A stretch of 64,000 nt of DNA from Hexactinellida sp. DTS-2022. Taxonomy: Eukaryota > Porifera > Hexactinellida. The stretch spans positions 3,100,001 through 3,164,000 of the forward strand of contig JAPNXP010000007.1 in the NCBI GenBank assembly GCA_028753945.1, read 5' to 3'. Shown one piece after another: positions 56,080-64,000 of the stretch (its first letter is position 1; every line of letters begins with the position of its first letter). The notes beneath the pieces are model-generated. The model made no database searches, was not told where the DNA came from, and worked only from the letters and a program-made list of their open reading frames with translations. The position numbers and the translations under genes are program-made.

Positions 56080-57352
56080 CAGGGCCTGATTATCTAATGG
56101 GCCAAATGCGCTGCAGCCTAGGGGACTCTGAATTCCTGGTGAAGGCCTCAAAATGACGCTTAAGGTAATCGATAAAAATATTAACCATTAATTCCATGGA
56201 ACCATTTAGTACTGTCTGCTCAAATCAAAGTAATAATTGTTCACTAGTGTTTGAGTTGTTGATATATGTTGTTATTATGTACTTGTAGTTTCGAGAAAAG
56301 TGAGAACATGATATTACGTTTATTTAAATGCAACTTTAATTTTTCCATTTATTAATATGATCTCTGAATTTTATTAAAATTTTTCTTTTGCCGGTGAGCG
56401 ACAAAAAGGTCCTTGAAAGTGGGCTTCATTAAATATTTAGTCCAGGGACTCGGAATTGTTTAAGGTTCAGGTCTACTCTACAAAATACCAAAATTTCGAT
56501 AAAATCCTAACTATTGTAAATCTCGTTTTTATTGCATTTTCGGATTGTGTGGACACCCATGTGGACTCTCACGAAATTTCAAAGAAAAATTCCAATTATT
56601 TCTCCAGTTTGACTCACTTCGAGTTTTGAAAAAAATATCGGGGTTCTGGTGTTGGTTGCCGGTTGCAGTATACCATAGAAACTTGATAATTTCGGGACAT
56701 AGCCACATATAGGTTTTATCTTATATTGGGATAGAACAGCATATATCGCATCTTAATTTCAAATCTTATGGAAAAATATTGAATACTATCAATGATACAT
56801 ACTTATTAGTGTCCTCCACCTAATCCACTGCCATAGGGGACACTTTTTTTCAAACCCCGCTATCTCCAAACACAATTATTGGCATTGCGGAAGTCATATT
56901 ATGACTCATATACCACCTAGAAACAAAATCTCAACGGTTTTGGACAGCTCTCAATTAGTTCTATCATATGAGTGCAGCGATTTCATTTGTAACTTCTCTT
57001 TTTCTTTTTATTTAATTTATTGATGATGAAAAAAGTGATGTCCACATTTATTGATGAAAAATTTGACTAATAAGTGATTAAAAGAATTCTTGCACTCATA
57101 TGATAGTTTAGAAGTTTCTCCATGCAATGCAACAACAATCTACTCTTAATCATTAACAGGAAAAAACTTATCCGTTCCGCAAAATACGATTTTATAGACA
57201 AAAAAAATTTCACTGAGTTACCTAGATCGAATATTATTGCATTTTTGCCATTTAGAAGATGAAGTAAATCCGCTGTAAAAAAATTAATTAATTCGGGTGA
57301 ATATATTTGGTAGAAGTGCTCTAGAGTATACCTGAACCTTAATCCGGCCCCG
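56080..57352. mobile_element. hAT-type element (CAGGGCCTGATTATC), degraded
   Basis: The left end CAGGGCCTGATTATC matches the 57533-60970 family; the right end is AATCCGGCCC plus two altered bases. Flanks GAATAGAT and GAGTAGGC are only partly alike. Contains a TTAA element. Confidence 0.5.
56464..57338. mobile_element. TTAA-flanked element (GGTTCAGGTCTACTCT)
   Basis: Ends GGTTCAGGTCTACTCT and AGAGTATACCTGAACC directly adjoin TTAA (56460-56463, 57339-57342); 875 bp. Third TTAA element in the window whose end begins with GG. No transposase is readable. Confidence 0.8.
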
Positions 57353-57615
57353 GAGTAGGCCGGCCCTAGGGTAGAGACTGGCCTACTAAGTATAACTCGT
57401 TAGTACAAACACCAGGGTACAGTCAAAATGCGTTCGCCTTATCCGAAATTCGTAATAACCGATATCATTTATATTGAAAGGGCTTGAAGGGGACTGAAAT
57501 AGTGTTTAGTATTCTGGGGCTTAGATTCCGAGCAGGGCCGGATTATCCATAGGGCACTAGAGGTACTGTACCCCAGGATACGAAGGTTTGGGGGCCTACG
57601 AAAGTTGGGAGCCTC

Positions 57616-57775
57616 CAGTGGAACTCGGATAAGACGTACCACTTCGGGAAACAAAAATTCGTATGTTCTATACTATCCTATGTACTATCCTACTGTACGT
57701 CTTATGAGAATAAATCTTTGCTTTGAAAGAAATAATACGTATTAACCGAGTGTACGTCTTATCCGAGTTCTACAA
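57616..57775. mobile_element. 160-bp MITE (CAGTGGAACTCGG)
   Basis: CAGTGGAACTCGGATAAGAC faces GTCTTATCCGAGTTCTACAA. Ends partly mutated; TA flanks are not clear. Pogo-like family. Confidence 0.6.
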
Positions 57776-58634
57776 ACTGGATTAACAAACTATAGAGAAA
57801 ATCAATATTAGATGAAATAATGTTGACGGTTTACTGCTCGGAGATAACCTGACATAATAGCCGATATCTTATAAATTCTTATTGTTTCGGTTAACAAATT
57901 GGTGCTACCAATAACAACTAGCGCGATTCGCGTGGCTAAGTCGCTTCGCGGCAGAACATAATGACACCACAGTGGGATAAAACAGGTACATCAGCGGTCA
58001 TAGGTATTCATACTAGCAGTATGTGTCGATGTGTAGAATACAAATGAGCATCTTACATCTCATTTCCGCTTTATAACTGATTAAAATCATGTACTATGTG
58101 AGAAACAACAAATTAATAATTACGACAGAACTCAGAAATTTTTTCTAATTCTTTATCTGGGATTTGAAATTAACACACCATCCGTTCGCATTCTTCACTC
58201 AGTTCACTGGTATTATCGTTGCGTGTTTCTAGAACATTAAATGCATCAATATTAGTCATTTTACATTGATTTACCGAATAGACACAGTAGATATTACATA
58301 TTTTACATTTTATACTTAACCACAAGTATTTGAATATTTAATAAACAACTCAATTTTTTGAAATTTACGTCCGATGGACAGTTTAATAATGTATGTAACA
58401 TTTTGGGTCAAATGATGTCAATTAGTGACTGGTTACATCTTAAAGAGAATTTTCTGTAGTTTAAGATAGAATAAGTGTTATAATTGACCATATCTTACGA
58501 TATAAGATTGGGCACTAAATATACAAAAAGTATCAACGAAAACTGAATAAAATAAATGATAACGAATTCGGAAACCCTAATAGATGTACTTATTATAGAC
58601 AAGTATCTGGAAACTAGAAGAAAAACTGATACTA

Positions 58635-59827
58635 CTGTATTTCTCAGTCAATTATCCGATTGGGTCAACCAATTATCCGAATCAATTCTAAGGATGATAA
58701 CAATATTGATAATGATAGTAATAAGACATAAATGATATATAATGGTAATAGTGTTGATAGAGATTAGTATATTAGGTACTATAGATCTTCGAGTCTAATA
58801 GTTTAGCTGCTGTAACAGTCAATACATGGTAAAATACATTGAGTGTGGCAGCTTGTGTAATACTTTGTAAAGCTCCTGGACAAATATTCTATAGCAATTG
58901 CCTTCTTGCTGATATAAATGTAGTCCCATCTGGAGGTGTACATCAGGGGTGGCCAACCTGTGGCCCGCGATACACTTCAGTGTGGCCCGCAGAGCCTCAC
59001 GATGAGAATGAGTAATGTGTACAGTGGAACCTCATAATTACAATCATATTGCTATAGTAGCATCCTATTCTTGTAGTATTTCAAATTTGAAGAATTATAA
59101 ATAATACTAATATGACAAATAATAACAATCTAGATCCAATAGTATAAATTTATACTATTGGATCTAGATTGTTATTATTTGTCATATTAGTAATATTATT
59201 TGTCATTCTTCAAAATTTGAAATCCTACAAGAATAGGATGTTGTTAGCAATATGATCGTAATTCTGGGTATAAATAGGGATTCGTTCCAGAACATGAACA
59301 TAATTCTTAATTATTAGTATTTTATAGTATTCTTTCAAGGGTGGGGTTGGCTAACCGATCTGAGGCAACGGTTACAATTCGATTTCTCGCCACGGTTAAC
59401 CGGTTAACCGCCCATCCTACTCAATACAATAAAACCTTTATAAAAATTGATTATACTACAGAATAAGACTTAGGTGTATAAAGTATAACTGCATAAGTAT
59501 ATTAACTGATACATTTCGTGCTTTAGGTAAATTTAAAAAATGTTGTCCAATAAAATTTATTAAGTGGTGATGAGAAATGGATTTAGGACTACATATTCTG
59601 ATAAAATTCAAAATTTTTTAATACTTTATACATTCATTTCCCAATATTTGAAGAATCAAAGTTTATATCTTGAAAGTTATTAAGCAAATTATTTGTTTGT
59701 GCCTCATATTTACCTGCTTATATAAATACACCAACCGTATATCAAAATGAAAAACAACTGTATTCATATTCATTGGATGTGTCGGATAATTGGTTGACCC
59801 AATCGGATTATTGACTGAGAAATACAG
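58635..59827. mobile_element. TA-flanked element with 46-bp TIRs
   Basis: CTGTATTTCTCAGTCAATTA plus ATCCGATTGGGTCAACC is inverted at the right end; TA on both sides. 1193 bp, no transposase. CCAATTATCCGA text is typical of pogo/Tigger-like ends. A CAGGGGTGGCCAACC hAT end (58945) and a palindrome lie inside. Confidence 0.88.
59036..59264. repeat. 229-bp near-perfect palindrome
   Basis: Arms centred on ATAGTATAAATTTATACTAT at about 59150; outer ends AATTACAATCATATTGCTA and its complement. Probably a palindromic MITE (a CAGTGGAACC end just outside on the left). Confidence 0.85.
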
Positions 59828-60689
59828 TAGTATGCTTTCAAATGCTCTAGAAAGCTTCTTTTATGTTGTAAATTTAGCACTTGAAACTTGATACTATTTG
59901 AAAACTCGAGTTTTATCTTGGAAACCATAGTTAATGATCGTAATTCAAATTATAATATCTTGACTTGCAGATGGAATTTGCTAAAATAAATTAAATTTCT
60001 ATGGTCCTTGACTATCCTAGCAACACATATTTAACAAATTGAGCAAATACACAGAACTCAAAATTTGAGTTATGACAGCTGATTCGCCCACTGTGCATGC
60101 ATGCACACCAACCGCTTCGCGGTTGGTGTGTGGTTCATAAACTCCTAATATTGATTATAAAGCGTAAATAGGCCTAAATAATCAAAATTAACAATGTGAA
60201 ATTTTAATGATTACGTCATCATGCGATAATGAGTAAGCATATTGGTGATCTGGTGTGGCCAACGTGTTCGCATCATTAATGTACATGTTCTATTAAATTT
60301 TCAGATTTTATCTCTTAAAGGGCGCGAATTATGTGCGATTAAGTGACTTTTCAGGGTTCTCGAAATGTGACAATGACTCATAACTTGTCGAGGTGTGAGA
60401 AATTTTGAGTGGAAACCTCAACTTGTTGGCGGGTGCCAAAAGTTACCCCTATATGCCAAAAATAACATTTGGAAACCGTCCAGTTTCTTCAATCAACTCG
60501 GAACATCTAAACAAATATATACACACATACATACACCCACCCTTGTGTTTTAATAGTATAGTTATGGTCAGAGTAACAATGCCATATATTTGCAGCACAT
60601 TGCACTTATATGAATATGTTAACGTTAAACAACAACAAACACGTAATATATTAAGTCACACTCCTTCTTTTGGAATTATTAAGTATCTC

Positions 60690-60851
60690 CTTCTTTTCAT
60701 CACTCTCAGTCTCGCTCCTATGATCCTATCTATTGAGTGCGAGTTGCTTCGCTTACTAGATTTTAGAGACTTGATAATTCAATTTGCGGAGAAAAAGAGC
60801 CCGAAAGTTCAACATCATTTTCAAACACTATTAATAAATACATATTTATGA
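60690..60851 (+). pseudogene. C-terminus of hAT transposase (TTF/ZMYM-like type)
   Basis: The frame reads SLAPMILSIECELLRLLD followed by FRDLIIQFAEKKSPKV. This matches the extreme C-terminus of hAT transposases of the DUF4371/ZMYM-like group (LxxLAxxSIExELLR-x-x-D-F-x-D-L-I-x-x-F-A-x-x-K-x-R-K-V). The rest of the gene is absent. It lies correctly oriented at the right end of the 57533-60970 element, confirming that element as hAT. Confidence 0.75.
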
Positions 60852-60978
60852 CTCATTCCATTTATTAAACTAGCATTTAAGAACAAAATTAAATTAATAG
60901 GTAAATTTTCTGTTGAAATGGCTGAAGAAAAAAAGTGCCCCAGTCCTACTAAGGTACTAATCCGGCCCTGATTCCGAG

Positions 60979-61442
60979 GGTGGGGGTTTTATCCACCCCC
61001 CACATTTTTAGCTTGGTGGATGCTCTATGTATCACCCCTACAGTTAAACGTTAGAGATACGGCTACATTATTTTCGTCTCTGAATACTATTGAGTTTCAG
61101 CAGATTATGCTCTTGTTCAAATTACACTGGTCTAGAAACGTCCTTAAATATATGAATATGTGATATGAAGTAAATATAAATTATACTATATATTATCCAT
61201 TTTCTCAGCTGTTCCAATTATTTGCTATCTGTCTCTTTGTCGAATTAGGAAGTTTGATGAATCCGATTCTGGTATATTTATTTTTGTCATATGTTGCAAA
61301 GTGCTAGCTATAAATTCTCCATTCCCCCAAAATTTATGGATCTGGATTTAAAAATTATGGAATCTGGACAATGAGGTGTAGAGCGCAATATTTGGATCGC
61401 TACAAAAAGTAGAAAGCTGGTTTATAGTGGAGTGATAGGATT
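60979..61442. other. Intergenic DNA, no gene seen
   Basis: AT-rich with a GGGTGGGGG/CCACCCCCC pair at about 60980-61005. No coding signal. Confidence 0.5.
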
Positions 61443-61754
61443 TCAAGACCAACCTTCGGTGTGGATGGTAGGAATGGGGGTGGATGGGAATAGGACAGAA
61501 TTCACGAAGTTCTTGGTGATAGTCGTCGTATTGTAGGGTATTGAATTATTGGGCTCGAGAATAAAAGGGAGAAATGTATCGAATATTGGTTCGGGTGGAT
61601 GGGATGTATATAAATTATCGAAATAAAGGTGACGGTGTGTGGATATCGAGACGAGTGTCCCAGATTTCGTCCTCAGCTGGCGTTTGTCTAAAAAATTAGT
61701 TGAAATAGAGGATGATAACAGGTTATTAATTTGCCCCAAAATGTCAAGTTGCAT
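61443..61754 (-). CDS. Hypothetical protein, 103 codons
   Basis: A single open frame starting MQLDILGQINNLLSSSIS, rich in Ser, Thr, Pro and Asn, with no recognised domain, membrane segment or motif. It is longer than most chance frames in this AT-rich DNA but has no other support. It could be an exon, an element remnant or noise. Confidence 0.25.
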   Translation of the reverse strand: MQLDILGQINNLLSSSISTNFLDKRQLRTKSGTLVSISTHRHLYFDNLYTSHPPEPIFDTFLPFILEPNNSIPYNTTTITKNFVNSVLFPSTPIPTIHTEGWS

Positions 61755-62039
61755 AAAGCTTTCTCAGTAAATTTACATCTCACTTACATTATTAATTTAA
61801 AAATTATGTGTGAATTTTGCGTATTAATTGCATCATAAAATAAAGGTCTTTTAAATTTTCTCTGGCTGCCCCCCCCCCAGATTTTCAGAAAATTGGAAAG
61901 TTCGACGCCTATGACTGACAGCGCATACAATATGGCAGGGTTCTAAAAATGAGTGTAAAAATTAATATGCTGATATTTTCAAAGGGTATTTCGAAGGTAT
62001 CACAATCGTATCACATGTCCGCAAGTCAACTAATGCCAA

Positions 62040-62868
62040 AGATATACTGATTGGTGAGAACAGGTTACAGTCAAGTTTCGCCTACTCGTTGGAACTCAAT
62101 ACTAATAGTGATTAAGTCAATCCTTAATGTTTATAGAGATAAATTAAAACCCTTGACACGACCAAGTTAGCAGCTTATGAACGAAACACACTAAGTGATT
62201 TTGTCGAAATTTTATTCCCTTTTGAGGAAGAAACGTATATTGCCCAATTTGATAATAATGAATCTTCAAGCCTAGTTATTCCATGTATTCTTGGTCTAAG
62301 GGCTCAACTGTCAACACTTCGTAAAAATACTCGAACGCCTTAGTAAAAGAACTTGCACAATCAAATAAACGTCGACTTTCCATTTATGAGTCCGAAGATA
62401 CATACAGGATTGCTAGTATATTAGATCCTCGCTTTAAACTGAAGTGGTGCAAAGATAGATATCATTACTAAAGTGAAATATTGGCTAAGATGTATAAAAT
62501 TTAAAACAAAAATCAAACCGCCCGCGCCCAGTGGTAGATTTCGAAAGTGAACAGCCAAAATCAAAAGAACTAAATTGTTTTTGTTTGGGGACTTGGATGA
62601 AGAATACACAGAAAATATATACACAAATTAATCAGAACTAAAAGATTATGTCATAAAATCTACTATTCCAGGAAACTCTAATCCACTTTCCTTCTGGAAA
62701 GATCATTAAGACACATATCCCAAACTTGCGATATCAGCCATGAGATATCTAGCAGTCAGTTCCAGCTTCATCTGCTCCAGTTGAACGCTTTCTCAGTATC
62801 GCTGGAAAGGTCTACCGTCCAGCTAGGGGCAATCTTTCTGATAAAACCTTTGAAACACTTATGTTTTA
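62040..62868 (+). pseudogene. Second BED-type hAT transposase relic
   Basis: Broken frames in order: a TRWNSI block (about 62075), LAAYERNTLSDFVEILFPFE (62168 on), RIASILDPRFKLKWCKDRYHY (about 62410-62470), NPLSFWKDH (about 62680), and the C-terminal dimerisation block SAPVERFLSIAGKVYRPARG (about 62773-62840). Stops and shifts separate every block. Different from the 30-kb transposase (FLSIAGKVYRPARG rather than LFSTAGDILTPERN). No bounding TIRs recognised. Confidence 0.82.
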
Positions 62869-62888
62869 GGGATAATAAGGATTAGTCA

Positions 62889-63519
62889 CAGTGCTGCCAA
62901 TCCTCCGTAAATTTACGTAAACTACGTATTATGACCCCTATCTACGTGTCTACGTATGAAGACATTTCTACGTGTGTCTAGTTAAATATATTTAATACTT
63001 TTTGTTCAACATTAAACTGGGTTTTGTTATTAATAGTGAACCATCTTATCATTTATTATGTTTTAGAATATGTTAAATAATAATTTAGTGATGGATATTT
63101 GCAATCAGAGAATACTCTGATTATATCACATAACTAATTCTTTTCAAATTATATTAAATTGGGGGATAGACTCAATTGACAAATTTCACATTCAATCTTT
63201 AATCAGGACTTGAACCTAATTCTCTAGTTAATTCACTACAGTCCATCATCAATGATTCAAAGTATGTACGACCATATTAAATATACTTTAATAGTTTGTT
63301 GCATGCTATTAGTGAGTATATCTTATTGTTTACAAGCGCGAAATCGTACATTTATAAATGATTATTAATACCAATTTGTGAGTTTATGTTATTTGTAAAA
63401 GCAAATATAGATCTTTTGATTCATAGAGGGATTTTAGAACGCTCCGTAATAATTTTTGTTTCTCCATAAATTTTATGGTCAATCTCCAGGAATTAAGCTG
63501 AACATAATTGGCAGCACTG
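62889..63519. mobile_element. hAT MITE (CAGTGCTGCCAATCC)
   Basis: Ends CAGTGCTGCCAAT and ATTGGCAGCACTG; flanks ATTAGTCA (62881-62888) and ATAGTCAT (63520-63527) share TAGTCA, an imperfect 8-bp duplication. CTACGTGT(C/G)TACGT repeats lie near the left end. Confidence 0.75.
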
Positions 63520-64000
63520 ATAGTCATAATTATCCAGTTATATTTGTTGTGTTTAAAAGTATAGAACTAATTATCGTCCATCACTCAGTAATACTCATTG
63601 CCTAATAATTCGCAGTTAATTTAAAAAGTACATAATTATACTTGTACTTGAGTACTTTCCGAAAGTAGTTGTACTTAAGTACATTGTTTTTGTAATTTAC
63701 TGTAATTTTACTTAAGTAAAGCCTACTCCGCTTAACTGGGATACGTATGCTACAGGCCTCTTGTGACGCAGAGCTTTACATAATCATTGATTTTTGATTT
63801 TAAATCAAATTCAATCTAAAATATGTGATATAAAAAATCAATCAAAATCAAATCATTTAAAAAGTGAGATTTAAAACCAACACTCCATGTAACATTTCTC
63901 TTCCTGTTGCATTACACTGGAAATACTCATAGGCAACCTCATCATTTCCTTCGCTTTAAAGTTTTAAGAGAGCGAGTTGGACTAAAATTGAGAGAGAAAG
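63520..64000. other. Repeat-derived intergenic DNA
   Basis: 63640-63720 has GTACTT(A/G)AGTAC units and 63790-63870 has AAATCAAATC units, both resembling hAT-type MITE ends. 63720-63745 resembles the CTCCGCTTAA MITE end. No gene. Confidence 0.45.

Larger units (their letters stand above)
57970..60093. mobile_element. CAGTGGG-ended insertion in Helitron 3' region
   Basis: CAGTGGGATAAAACAGG and GATTCGCCCACTG bound a 2.1-kb insert placed between the Helitron 3' end and its hairpin, as at 39099-40209. The TIR is short and no clean duplication is seen. Confidence 0.55.
57918..60562 (-). mobile_element. Helitron, minus strand, split by insertions
   Basis: On the minus strand, CTATACTATTAAAACACAAG starts at 60561 (first T changed) and the 3' end is CTAG|T at 57918. 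The hairpin ACACCAACCGCTTCGCGGTT is at 60104-60135. The interior (60140-60480) matches the other Helitron copies. Confidence 0.82.
57533..60970 (+). mobile_element. hAT element, TSD ATTCCGAG, outer layer of a five-deep nest
   Basis: Ends CAGGGCCGGATTATCC and ACTAATCCGGCCCTG between perfect copies of ATTCCGAG (57525-57532, 60971-60978). The 3' end of a hAT transposase remains at about 60690-60851. Most of its length is later insertions. Confidence 0.92.

Noticed and set aside
60405-60690. N-terminal part of the 148-codon frame
   Set aside because: It translates Helitron sequence and its 5' end; only the last ~50 codons are hAT transposase.

Overview
The window is visibly AT-rich eukaryotic DNA built mostly from transposable elements inserted into one another. 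GT-AG introns interrupt the transposon genes, one as short as 65 bp. Two conserved eukaryotic proteins are readable: a Sec61 gamma subunit and an NF-YB histone-fold protein. The element mix (hAT, TA-flanked pogo/Tc1-type MITEs, Helitrons, a FLYWCH-type MULE, TTAA-flanked elements and Ginger-type integrase transposons) suggests an invertebrate animal or another repeat-rich basal eukaryote. I cannot name the species. There is no bacterial-style operon, rRNA gene or CRISPR array.

Layout: 0-3.2 kb holds a small TIR element and a decayed 2.5-kb transposon with about 100-bp TIRs. 3.2-12.2 kb is a cluster of MITEs, hAT elements and two Helitrons lying 3' end to 3' end. SEC61G is at 12.95-13.19 kb on the minus strand. 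14.4-16.2 kb is a three-layer nest (hAT containing a Helitron containing a hAT MITE). 16.3-17.6 kb is a GC-richer MULE relic. 18.0-29.3 kb is integrase territory: a minus-strand integrase relic, then an 8-kb inverted repeat (arms 19396-23031 and 23820-27458) whose arms carry the same integrase exons. The right arm runs on into a GPY/F exon and a USP-like cysteine protease. 30.0-32.5 kb is a near-complete hAT transposon with an 8-bp TSD. 33-46 kb holds further MITEs, an alternating 179-bp tandem repeat, a 690-bp palindrome, the NF-YB reading frame and a TTAA-flanked element. 46259-53130 is a fully bounded Ginger-type transposon (about 110-bp TIRs, TGT...ACA ends, 4-bp GTTC duplication) encoding an integrase and an OTU-type cysteine protease. 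53.4-55.9 kb repeats the 4.1-5.1 kb family and adds another long-TIR element. 56-61 kb is a nest up to five layers deep. 62-63.5 kb is another hAT relic plus a MITE.

The most notable result is that two related Ginger-like integrase loci carry unrelated ubiquitin-type protease folds (OTU in one, USP-like in the other) in the same position downstream of the GPY/F domain. Nearly all transposon genes contain stops or frameshifts, so the region reads as a graveyard, but several insertions keep perfect target duplications and the large palindrome arms look almost identical.
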